Below are positions 1 to 22,377 of a stretch of 40,200 nt of DNA, piece after piece (position 1 is the first letter of the stretch; the number at the start of each line of letters is the position of its first letter). Where the stretch lies: contig NW_014577114.1 in the NCBI RefSeq assembly GCF_000485595.1, positions 209,522 through 249,721 on the forward strand, given 5' to 3'. Under the pieces are notes generated by a model that ran no database searches, was not told the DNA's origin, and was given only the letters and a program-made list of their open reading frames with translations. Source of the DNA: Priapulus caudatus. Lineage: Eukaryota > Priapulida > Priapulimorpha > Priapulimorphida > Priapulidae. Position numbers and translations under genes: made by a program.

Positions 1-35
<35 letters not shown>

Positions 36-170
36 CTATAATATCGTATATATACTTATATACTACTAATACCTAATAATTAATGTAATATTAGCTATTG
101 GTATATATATATATATATATATATATACACGCATATTATAGACATATATATATATATCTATCTATAGATC

Positions 171-203
<33 letters not shown>

Positions 204-1725
204 GCATGCGTGTTTGTGTAAAACTACGCTTTCAAGTTTGACTTGTCGACAGCTTGAAACGGATATCAAGTACAGACATCTTAAACGTGTAAGAGTAACC
301 GTATCAAGCAGTGCGATATATAGCAAAAATAACACTTGTTACTCATTAAACAGACTAAATAGTTCGCGTGGGGTTGTAAAGTGAGTTTTGACGCATGCGT
401 AGACATTACGAGTATTGACTTACTCGTAACTGCATAATTGTAGAAAGCATTTGTAGACGATTATTAGGGGAAGCTTCTAGTGTTCTTATCTGAGGACATT
501 TCCAATCATTTCGCTGTTTTTTTAGATACAATGCTTTATTAGAAATTTTCAGCAAGTATCGTTTTCTAAAAGGAAATCATCCGAGATATTTATAGATCAT
601 AGCATAAATTGAGCATCATGACCTAATTTCGGGGAAAAGAAGCAGATGTATGCATGCAAGTACGAAATATTTAGATAGCAATAGGTTACGTGCCTAAATA
701 CGTATACGTGACCCATGTACTATACTTGAAACCATAACATTTTAAAGCGGATGTTAGAATGATGTACGGTAGTAAAGGGAAATTTATTACTATACTTTCA
801 TTTAAAATCATAGATCAGTGAGTCACCACAATTGAGTTTACAATGACAAAGAGACAGTGTCTAGCTTTTGTGTGATCATGTTTATTGTGTCTGTACAAGT
901 GGCTATATAGCGGGGACAATATATACTCTCTAAGGCCCATCGCACGAAGCAGAGCACTACAGTGTCTATACAATGTCCGTTTGTCACACCAGTACAAATT
1001 GAACCTCATAAACACGAATTCATTGCGCATAGCTAATAGTCGTGTAGTTAAAGGTCCGTGTTATAGGCCCTTTTAGCCTAGGCAAGCATAAATCATGGCT
1101 GCACGTTTGTGCATGCCACCCGCAACTTTTGTCCTGAGGCGAAAGCGAGAGAGGGCAATTAAGGCAGTTGCCTGGCCGCTTCCCACCCACATATGCAGTC
1201 GGTTGCCGAAGCCAGGCGATCAGCAGCGAGATGGAGTCTCCCCGACGGCAGTGCGATTGCTTTCCGCATCCAATTGTAACAAGGCTATCCTGCTAAAACC
1301 AGCGAATCGTGCCTGATGAAAAACACATGGACACCACCGCGTTTCTACTCCGAAAGTAGTAAAAAAGTACATTACGGCATAGATAGTCTACTATCGAGTA
1401 ATTGAACTTGGATATTAGGAACGGGCTGATTGCAGATCCGCCGAGGGCAGCTTCGGAACAGACTCGGTGCTACTCCAAACTGCAACCGATATAGCGTTGC
1501 CTAGGTAACGCACACGGAAACTAAGGAACAGAGCTCTGGGCTGTACAAGTGATACCCACAAAACATCTGCCAGCGCTTCCTCTGCCGGTGATTCCACGAC
1601 TTCTCAGAACTTCTCCCACAGTTTTCCAGTGGATGCTATAAAAGAAAGCAACGACTTCAGCCATACGACTTTGATAAACAGCGAAACGCTTTATGTGATG
1701 CTGATGTGGCGGTTCTCATTGAAAT
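1..1725. other. Upstream DNA of Wnt10
   Basis: The first 36 bases are a CA tract running into a TA tract, and TA-rich microsatellites recur to about position 204. From there to 1725 there is no open frame with protein character on either strand. The segment 1090-1620 is richer in G+C and CpG than its surroundings, which would suit a promoter-proximal region, but I recognise no individual binding site. Any 5' untranslated exon further left cannot be excluded. Confidence 0.6.
1637..1643 (+). promoter_or_regulatory. Candidate TATA box of Wnt10
   Basis: The string TATAAAA lies 89 bases before the Wnt10 start codon. A start site about 30 bases downstream would leave a 5' leader of roughly 55-60 bases without an ATG before 1690. 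This rests on motif and spacing only; other TA-rich strings occur nearby. Confidence 0.35.
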
Positions 1726-14093
<12,368 letters not shown>

Positions 14094-14474
14094 ATGTGCA
14101 CGGCAGAAGTTAGTTGTGGGTCTATAGAGCTGTAGCGTCGTGAGCGTAGCGGTGCTCTATCTTTCAAATCATTATCGTACTTGTACAGACTAAATATGAT
14201 TTTCCGTCTTGATTTCGTTGCCTGTAGCATTAGCTGTGAAACAGCGTTACTGTTATCGGTCGTGTTCTTATATTAGTTCAAAAAAATATTTTTCATGCTG
14301 GTACAGAGAAGGTTGTATGGATCAGAGATGAGAGGGAACTAATGAGAATAAGACTGTGGGATGCGTCTATCATTAATCATACGCACAGCAGCTGTGTTTG
14401 ACATCGTAAAATTAAACTGAGACTTACGTTCATAAAACATAATTTTATATGCTTGAAAGTCACCCCTATCGTTA

Positions 14475-14688
14475 TAAAAGACTTATAAGGGTTGAATTAA
14501 TAATTATATGTAAATATATAATTATATGTAATTATATGGGTTGAATTAAATGTATTGATTATATAAATTAAATTGTATTGAATTAAATGTATTAATATTA
14601 TAGGTAAAAGACTTATAAGGGTTGAATTAATAATTATATGTAAATATATAATTATATGTAATTATATGGGTTGAATTAGATGTATTGG
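14475..14688. repeat. Direct duplication, 84 bp with 130-bp offset
   Basis: 14475-14558 is repeated at 14605-14688 with one difference (A at 14549, G at 14679). The low divergence suggests a recent local duplication in the putative Wnt10 3' region. Confidence 0.9.
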
Positions 14689-15400
14689 ATGAGTCGTATA
14701 ATAATCAGCCCATATAATTGAGTTTAAACGACTAGAGCATTGGAATAATATTACAGCTGGTTGCTGTGCTCGGCTTGTCGAGTGACGATGACAGTAGAAT
14801 GTCGCAGAGACATAGATCTTAATCATAATACTCAGCATAAAATACTCAATATATGTATATATAGCCAATTCATATAAACATAATTCAGCTCGGTACTCAA
14901 ACTGGCTGAACTGGATTTGAATGGCAACGAATGATCTTATTGAACTTGTTTTTGAACGAGATTAAAAAAAAATATTTTTTATGCTTTGCTTCTGTATACA
15001 AACCAATTACCAATAAGTTAAAAGTGTTCATTGCTATAGATACCGCGCACTGGTTGTGCTTTGTTTTACTAGACGGGGCTATAAGATGAGAAGAATTCGT
15101 GTCCGATAGGCTGTACGGTAAGACCCTTTATTTATGTTTATAGATGTATCCTTTGAGTCTCTGCCCTTATTTGTCCAAATAGCTTGTGTAAATATATATC
15201 TTAGCACTGAAGGACATCCATTGGCGAGAATATTCTCACTATATCCCAAGAAATTTGTTAATCGCAAGCATCATTGGCGGATATAGTGCAAGCAAACTGG
15301 AAATGCAACTATTTTTTATTAATCATTAAGCCAGTCACTGCTAACACGATATGTTAACTTAAGTATGTTTATCAGTTGTTTTGATATTTTATACTAAGGT

Positions 15401-15406
15401 AATAAA
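15401..15406 (+). terminator. Candidate poly(A) signal of Wnt10
   Basis: Canonical AATAAA 1.3 kb after the Wnt10 stop codon. It is a candidate only, since variant signals occur closer. Confidence 0.3.
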
Positions 15407-15966
15407 TGGAGCTCTACCATCGGTGTATATAATTCAGGACTCAAGTAAAGACTAGAATTATAATAATAGGATAACTATAGTGCAGCTTACCAACATGCAG
15501 CTTATGATATAACCATTTTTTAAGTGGAAAAGACATTACGGGATGTGTACGATATATATTGTTACGGTTGTTTGATAATTTTCGCCCTTATTCGTTCCTA
15601 TTGGAAATTCGTATATCTATGAGCGCATCCATTGTAGAAAAGTACAAAATAATTTCGTGTCAATAATACACTATTTATAATATACCTAATAATTATCAAT
15701 TAGATACACATTTCAATTAATAAAAGAAGATTTATAAATAATAAGATGTGAATGTATCGATTTATTGTATGAAAAGCTGAATACGATACCAGATCTACGC
15801 ATGAAATTGTAATATAAATCGTATGGTCATAATGGAGTTAAACGAGAGTATAACGGTTATTTTTAAATAAATTTTCAATACGTATTTACAGAATGACCAG
15901 AAATCGAAATTAAACGTCTTAATTTAGCATATTTAACGTATCGCGGTAGTTAGTGCTTATATGTCC

Positions 15967-16233
15967 CAAGGCCGGATGTAGGCATAAGCTAAACAAACAA
16001 CAGCTAGATCCTTACAGTTAAGGAGCCTCTCAAAATCTCCTTTTTTAATTTGTTATATTTTTGTTATGTTTAAGTTCTAAAGAAGCAACCCTTCCGCACC
16101 CCGCACGGATTTGTAATGCATCTTAGCGGCATTCTTGCCAAGTTACAGAGCCTGATTCTCAGTTAGAAATTGCCATATAGGGCATTTACAGCTTCTCATA
16201 GCTTAGGGCTTCACCATGTCTAAATCCGGCCCG
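15967..16233. mobile_element. Degenerate hAT-like MITE candidate
   Basis: The left end CAAGGCCGGATGTAGGC and the right end CTAAATCCGGCCCG are imperfect inverted repeats of the CARGGCCGGAT type seen in many hAT non-autonomous elements. I see no exact 8-bp target duplication, so this may be an old copy. Confidence 0.45.
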
Positions 16234-17110
16234 GATGTGTCATCTACACAGGATGGTTTGATTAATGTAAAATCTTCGAAACTAGCTTTGCTAAAACTGT
16301 GCCAGACGCTTTTTCTTATCTGTGTCATAGTGGTGCCCCCTGCCTGCGTCTACTCGCTGGCGATATAGTGGACTTAATTTATCTCCTTCAGAGACGTAGA
16401 ATAAGCAAATTACATGGCTACCAGTTATAAGAAATAAATCACTTGTTTGATAAAATTAGGATAAAGAAACGGTTTTGTCCTATTATTTATTATATTTTTT
16501 ACATTTATTAGGCGAACTGTTTCCTATCAAAATGTACAGGGGCAACAAAACGGGGTAATGCCTATTTGCATTACGTCTTTGAATTGGCATCTTTTGATAC
16601 TAAACTGTTCTAGAGGGTGTACTATCTTCTTTAAATTTATAAACTAGACCAACTAATTTTTCGATTGATGACTAATGGGTATACGTGAACATAGAACTAA
16701 CGGTGTGCTAGTGTGTTGGGACATTCAGAAAGATTTTACGTCTTGCAACTATTACCGTAAAGGGTTGAGAAACGTGAGATTAGTCAATACTTCGCACGAG
16801 TATATTTACAGTTTTGTTAGCCCACCGGTACATTAATTGAAACGTAATTGAGCCATACTTTTATATTTGTTGTCTAAAACATGCTAATATCTCGATAATA
16901 CAGTACGAAATTTGCTCTGTGCAAAACGTTGATTTTTTGCTATAAGTGTCCATATTATTATGTCGTCAATACTTACAATAAATGACACCATGCACGTTGA
17001 TCGGTGATCGACGATATTATTGCAAATGTAACTATATTCTATATCATTTTATTAGAAAAATCATTGCATTTATTCTGAAGGGGAACGACCCAGCGCAGCA
17101 TCTGATATCT

Positions 17111-17141
17111 GATATATATATATATATAAATAAATATTATA

Positions 17142-17202
<61 letters not shown>
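17111..17202. repeat. TA microsatellite
   Basis: A TA dinucleotide tract with a short AAATAAATATTATATC interruption. Isoleucine/tyrosine frames on either strand are artefacts. Confidence 0.95.
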
Positions 17203-17204
<2 letters not shown>

Positions 17205-18527
17205 CTTAGTAGATCGATAAATATACAGACCCATGCACATGACTAGAAATAGAGCACGTACCGGTAGATCATGTGTGCGCAATTGTACGGTGGCGCCACA
17301 CACCGACGAGTAGCGTCAGCATTGCATAGCTTCAATTATACTCAAAAATATTATATTGGATAGACAGCTAGCCGAATGGTAGATTATGGAAAATGTAAGG
17401 AATGTTTGTCCGTATAATGATGCACCGCCTTACGTAAGCACTGCATTATATAATAACGTTCGAAACGCAAAAAATCCATATCGTGAATTACGTTGTATCA
17501 TTAAATTGCATTATATAAATGAAATGTGTTCCTACGGAAATCTTCTAATCATTCTCTGACGAGTTACTAATATTTTCACATAGGGGAGGAGAAACAGCTA
17601 TGCTTGCCCCTACTCAGGTCATTCCCGCCACCTACAGTTATAGAGCTCATGGGTTATTGTAACAACCACACTATGAGTTAGGCCAGGAAGATATAGCGCG
17701 GCTAATTATCTTGGCCATAAACCCTGAGGGTACTAACCGTAGCAAATTCACGACGAGTTGCTGATTACTCACAGCGACTAAGCATGAAACTTTTGACTAT
17801 AAACCCATTCTTTTCTAAGACCACGAAAGAACGAATTATAGTTCCGATTTGCAACTAAAATGGTCACAGTAATCTAATCAAATATACATAATTGCCTGTA
17901 AACCAATTTATATAACCCGGGTTCAATTCAGTGCATAACCTGATGTATTACTGTGTAACTAATATTGCAATCGCTCGCTATTATAATGAATCGTTCACAT
18001 TCCAGTTGATCGTTCTCAAATAAAAATCCCCGCTTGTTATAGATCAGAGATAGATAGATTAGAATAATAATTTATAGCAAAATATCTACACGCCGAAATT
18101 TTTCCCACGTGCATCTTTTTAGATAGCACAAAATGTCATACTCTAATTATTTAAATTTTCGGGCAAAAAGGACATGATGCATGCACGCTGGATTCCTGAA
18201 AACAATGACAACATAAACTAACCGCATAAATTATATACATGGACCCTAATTTATTTGAATTGATCATTGTAATATATTGTGTTGCGTGGAATACTGATGG
18301 AATATTAAGCGTGTTAGATACAAAATACTTTGTGTACACGCATGCTAAAAACACTTGCGTTTAAAAACAAATTAATGTGAGAATCCCACAAAAAAAGAAA
18401 TCATGTTGATTTGTGGAGTTTTGTTGTTGTTTATGGAGCTATCCAGCGAGTATATAGAGATCAGTGCAAAGACCGTATATAACTGCAAACAGTCGATGAC
18501 AGTGTGTAGAGCTAATGATAAGATATA

Positions 18528-18593
18528 ATCAGGGGTTAATAAAGACAAAGTTAATAATGACAAAATAAAGGTTTGTCATTATTAACCCCTGAT
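18528..18593. repeat. Hairpin of the ATCARGRGTW family
   Basis: The left arm starts ATCAGGGGTTAAT and the right arm ends ATTAACCCCTGAT (18581-18593). Pairing continues to about 22 bp per arm with one mismatch. The centre carries a further copy of TTAATAATGACAAA, so it can form alternative stems. Confidence 0.75.
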
Positions 18594-18605
18594 ATGTACA
18601 TCGCG

Positions 18606-18883
18606 CCCTCGCTACTTCAATGTGGCGACACTGCTCTGCCAAAGGTCCCTAGCTATACCAATGTACATGGATAGGGCGCGGGCACGTCGGCGACCTGTCG
18701 CCAAAAGTAAATGACTTAGGGCCGACGTTAAGCATTTAATTTAGAGTGTGGTATGCCTAAAGAAGGTGCGCCCGCAAAAATTCACCCTCGCTACTTCAAT
18801 GTGGTGGCACTCTGCCGAAGGTCTTTGGCTATATACCAATGTACAGCGATATGACGCGTATACGTCGGCGACCTGTCGGCCAA
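18606..18883. repeat. Direct repeat, two diverged copies of about 98 bp
   Basis: 18606-18704 and 18785-18883 share CCCTCGCTACTTCAATGTGG, a CTCTGCC-AAGGTC segment, CCAATGTACA and CGTCGGCGACCTGTCG, at about 80 percent identity by eye. The linker carries a GCCGACGTTAAGC segment. Probably an old tandem duplication or two copies of an unknown element. Confidence 0.75.
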
Positions 18884-18983
18884 CTTCAGGAACAATTACA
18901 CGACAAGACCAATCTTAATTACTTCTAAAGCAATCTAGACGTCTACGAGGCATCTATCTTGAGTGCGAAATGCAATTTATAAT

Positions 18984-19237
18984 CAAGGCCGTACGCAGGA
19001 AATTTTCTGTAGGGGGGCAAAGGTAGGCCTACTCCCCATGCCCCCTGTGCCCTAAAGTTTCGAAATTTCACATTTCTTTATTTAAAGTAATATTTCTTTG
19101 ATGATTTAAGATAACCTTTTGTCACATTTCTATTTTATTTCCAAAAGTGTACAGTATTTGTCCCATTAAAAGGCATACTCTGAAAATCTCTAGGGGGGGC
19201 AACTGCCTCTGCTGCCCCCCTGCTGCGTACGGCCCTG
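18984..19237. mobile_element. hAT-like MITE with 8-bp target duplication
   Basis: The element begins CAAGGCCGTACGCAG and ends CTGCGTACGGCCCTG, inverted repeats with one mismatch in 15 bp, followed inward by G/C runs. It is flanked by identical 8-bp direct repeats TTTATAAT at 18976-18983 and 19238-19245. CA-GGC termini and 8-bp duplications are the signature of hAT elements. It is 254 bp and has no transposase frame, so it is non-autonomous. Confidence 0.85.
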
Positions 19238-19336
19238 TTTATAATGCACTCTAGTGCCAAATTTTACAGAATTTTTTTTTCAAAAGAAGGTTTTTTACCA
19301 GGCACTAAATAGTGCAAGGTGCGGAAGGTTACTGTT

Positions 19337-19421
19337 CAGAGCATATAAATCACCTGTGATTTATCACCTGTTTGATGCGATCGATATCACCTGTGAGATC
19401 ACAGGTGATTTATATGCTCTG
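19337..19421. repeat. Perfect 24-bp-arm palindrome
   Basis: 19337-19360 and 19398-19421 are exact reverse complements; outer ends CAGAGCATAT and ATATGCTCTG. The 37-bp centre repeats ATCACCTGT twice more, so several stems are possible. It is a hairpin MITE candidate without a visible target duplication. Confidence 0.8.
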
Positions 19422-19463
19422 GAAATATATAGAGACAGTCACACACTATAGTCTACTGATATT

Positions 19464-19526
19464 ATCAGGAGTAAGATAATATAGGAGTATATATAATATA
19501 TAATCCTATATTATCTTACTCCTGAT
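19464..19526. repeat. Hairpin of the ATCARGRGTW family, 23-bp perfect arms
   Basis: 19464-19486 and 19504-19526 are exact reverse complements with a 17-bp AT centre. The outer ends read ATCAGGAGTA and TACTCCTGAT, matching the hairpins at 11823, 18528 and 28705. Confidence 0.8.
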
Positions 19527-19806
19527 ATTATTTATATGGGTAGCGCATGTTGTTCGCGTATGTTAGTTTTGTTTCCAATAGATGGCAATGCAATCGACGC
19601 GTGATATTTGACGGTAGAAGCCAAGTGAAAAAACGGGTTTCTGTTTATGTGCACTCGAATATACCAGACAATTTATTTTACAAATACATTTAGATTACAA
19701 ATTGAAATTAGAGCAACATCGGTAATTCTATAGTCAATAAAGGGTAGTGGGTTACGGGACGCACATAACCTACCTTAGGCTTAGTTAAGGCCATAGAAAC
19801 TTAATT

Positions 19807-20074
19807 CGCAGTGGCTGGAGGTACGGTAGCCGTCGGTCATTCAAGCCCCTTTTTTGCGTTAGGGTTAGGATTAGGTTTAGGATTAGGGTTAGGGTTAGGG
19901 TTAGGGTTCTAGCTCATCTAAACTCTCAAATCGTGAATTTATTTCCCAAGGCGTTATTTCGAAATCTAGCGCCACCGCCGCCATCTTTGTCTCGTTAAGT
20001 ATGAAAGCGAATGGACTCCCGTACCCGTAGCCTCGAGACATTAAGATACGGCTACCGTACCTGTAGCCACTGCC
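19807..20074. mobile_element. MITE carrying telomere-like repeats, copy 1, with 9-bp target duplication
   Basis: The ends are inverted repeats of about 27 bp with a few mismatches: GCAGTGGCT at the left, then GGTACGGTAGCCGT, mirrored by ACGGCTACCGTACC and AGCCACTGC at the right. Identical AACTTAATT lies outside both ends (19798-19806 and 20075-20083). Inside, 19859-19909 is a run of TTAGGG with TTAGGA and TTAGGTT variants, followed by about 150 bp of unique sequence. Nine-base duplications suggest a Mutator-like or Merlin-like origin; this is inference. Confidence 0.85.
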
Positions 20075-20101
20075 AACTTAATTTGGTTGGCCTTCTATGC
20101 C

Positions 20102-20368
20102 CGCAGTGCCAGTGCCAGGTACGCGGTAGCCGTCGGTCGTTGAAGCCCCTTTTTGGCGTTAGGGTTAGGGTTAGGATTAGGGTTAGGTTTAGGGTTAGGG
20201 TTCTAGCTCATCTAAACTCTCAAATCGTGAATTTATTTCCCAAGGCGTTATTTCGAAATCTAGCGCCACCGCCGCCATCTTTGTCTCGTTAAGTATGAAA
20301 GCGAATGGACTCCCGTACCCGTAGCCTCGAGACATTAAGATACGGCTACCGTACCCGTAGCCACTGCC
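20102..20368. mobile_element. MITE carrying telomere-like repeats, copy 2
   Basis: It is almost identical to 19807-20074 through the interior (telomere-like run at 20159-20202, then the same unique segment). Its left end is altered, with an extra GCCAGT-like insertion, and no target duplication is evident. It starts only 18 bases after the flank of copy 1. Confidence 0.85.
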
Positions 20369-20774
20369 ATCATTTTACCATCAACCGCGCGCATGGTCGG
20401 CAAATAGGCCACTTAAAAATGTAATTATTTATGTATTTCCCATTATGCTCGTATGTCTTTCATTCATTCACATACATGAAATGTTGTAATATTACTAAAA
20501 TCGACCTTGATTTTAGTTCTGTCAACAGAACATGCTGAATAGTTTGTTTTAGTACAATAATATAGATGACAGGGGTACGTTAATTCCAGCCTGTTAGAAT
20601 TTGCCGGGAAAAATAATGAATAATGAATAATAAAAAAAGCCTCATTATTCTCAAATTTTTAGTTGATGGTAAACTGATACAGAATTAGTTCCTATGGCCT
20701 TATATGGCTCTTTTATATTACAGACGTAGATTTTAGTTTGTATCATGTAGCGCAATCTTCGGTCAGGCAAAGTA

Positions 20775-20890
20775 TGCATAGCGATCGGCAAACTTCGGTC
20801 AGCTTTAGCAGTGCGCTGCGAGCCCTCCGATTGGTCAGTGAAGGATACGCGCCACATCCACGTGCTATTTCTCAGGCCGATCGCTATGCA
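20775..20890. repeat. Inverted 15-bp ends around a G+C-rich core
   Basis: TGCATAGCGATCGGC at 20775-20789 is the exact reverse complement of 20876-20890. The 86-bp core has no protein frame of note. A MITE remnant is possible; no target duplication seen. Confidence 0.6.
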
Positions 20891-21103
20891 CATTGTGAAA
20901 GCCAGCGTCACAGGTCACCAGAAATGGGACTCGAAATATCGCCGCTTACAAGTCGCTTCGAAATTTTGTAACAGGTTATATTAGTTTAATACAGAGTATT
21001 GTGATACATAGTAAGTCCCAGGATAGCAGAGAAAGGTTCGTGTTTAGATCGAATAAACCCAGTTTGGAGGTTCTATAGTCTCGAAAAACGCACCATAAAA
21101 CCG

Positions 21104-21123
21104 CCCTGAGTGAATCACTCAGG
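21104..21123. repeat. Small hairpin CCCTGAGTGA
   Basis: CCCTGAGTGA is followed after one base by its reverse complement TCACTCAGGG. A second small stem GTAACCC/GGGTTAC follows at about 21157-21181. I do not recognise an RNA gene. Confidence 0.55.
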
Positions 21124-21605
21124 GGCTCCTCCAAAGAAAAGAATAGACTCGCGTTGTAACCCTACTCTTGTGTTGGGTTACATTATTCTATCTATGACAG
21201 GGGTACCTTCCAACCTGTTGTTAGAATTTGCCAGGAAAAATAATTAATAATTAATAATGAAAAAAAGCCTCATCACTTTCAAATTTTTGGTTGACGGTAA
21301 ACTGAAACCCTAACCTGGCCAAGCTCCTGGCAACCTGGCATGCCATTAATTAGTAGTACTAATAGTAATACTATTACAAGTATTAGTAATAATAATACTA
21401 ATAGTATTACCTTCAAGCGATTTTTCCACGTACATACGTAGTACGAGAAGCGAGGAGAAGGAAACTTGTGAACATGACTTGTTGACCTTCCATGAACATG
21501 ATTTCCTGCGGAGGTATCACGACTTTGTTGACAAAGTAAAGTGATGAATCATAATTTGTAGGAGCATTTTAATGCCATAGACAATGTTATGTTTCAGGGC
21601 TAGTA

Positions 21606-22377
21606 ATGTCAATGCCTACAGCCACCCTGCTATTCGTAATGGCTGCTACTATCAGTAGCTCGTACAGTTTCTACCTGCATCACTGTGAGTGGGCAGCAGA
21701 CGAGACAGCCCTGCATCAGCCTTTTGATTTGCTGCCGGTTGCCACGGAAGATTTTACCAAGGACATAAACATTACTGAAGATATCAGTAATATAGAAGTT
21801 TTGAATTTGGATGCATCTCTACATGTATGAAATTACAACATTTGCAATAACAATTCTCATTTGCTCGTTTGCTTGCTGTAAAAGACTGTGTTGCATCATA
21901 GAGTTTCTTGTTAGATATGTTGAGAATTGGTAATGTTTTTTCATCACTTATGCATGTGTACACCTAGCTATAGACCTACACATTTAATGCTTTTATGTTG
22001 TAGGACTACTATGCCTTTCCTTATTTCATAAGAATGAGAGTGAAATGTGAAAATGAGGTAAGTATCCAGTTTTATATTCAAAGAATTCTGGTGCTCATCT
22101 GTTAAATAAACATGAAATTTTGTAATCCTGTGAGTGATAAAACGTTTGATATACTGTAGATTACTTGTAATTCCATTAACTCCCAAGTTGGGTAAAAGTC
22201 CATCTTTGTAGTAAGTACTTGATTCTCTATGTGTATAGTTTGCTTACCGCAAAGCAAGGGCACTCCTGGCAACTGGAACCATTCCTAAAGTCACTGTTCA
22301 GTACCATGTTCATACAGCAGATGGCAGCTCTGATGGTGCACATGAAGACACTTATATAGCTGTGGCCATTGATGAAG
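21606..22377 (+). CDS. CATSPERG: CATSPERG exons 1-3 (signal peptide and N-terminus)
   Basis: Exons 21606-21824, 22004-22057 and 22239-22377 end in phases 0, 0 and 1 and encode residues 1-137. The N-terminus (ATLLFVMAATISSSYS) looks like a signal peptide. The frame upstream of ATG 21606 is closed by TAA at 21570 with no earlier ATG. TTTCAG at 21592-21597 could be the acceptor of a 5' untranslated exon. Donors are GTATGA, GTAAGT and GTATAT. Confidence 0.75.

Larger units (their letters stand above)
14094..15420 (+). other. Wnt10 3' untranslated and flanking region
   Basis: AT-rich sequence without a credible frame. ATTAAA-type strings occur near 14410 and 14545 and a canonical AATAAA lies at 15401-15406; any could end the Wnt10 transcript. 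The duplication at 14475-14688 lies here. Confidence 0.5.
20565..21307. repeat. Two dispersed copies of a 113-bp repeat
   Basis: About 20565-20677 and 21193-21307 share GATGACAGGGGTAC-like starts, TTAGAATTTGCC-GGAAAAATAAT, AAAAAAAGCCTCAT and GTAAACTGA. Identity is about 80 percent by eye. Family unknown. Confidence 0.8.
15421..21605. other. Intergenic region rich in miniature elements
   Basis: No open frame here has protein character. From 15967 to 21307 the region holds at least eight inverted-repeat or duplicated elements, listed separately, and a long TA tract. The stretches 16240-17100 and 17210-18520 show nothing I can name. The CATSPERG promoter should lie in the last kilobase, but I see no clear TATA box; 21352-21412 is a run of AGTA/TACT repeats that folds on itself. 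Confidence 0.7.

Noticed and set aside
17915-17935. tRNA-like B box (GGTTCAATTC)
   Set aside because: No A box or foldable cloverleaf upstream.
19859-19909. True telomere or chromosome end
   Set aside because: Short, variant-containing tract within a bounded element with target duplications and genes on both sides.
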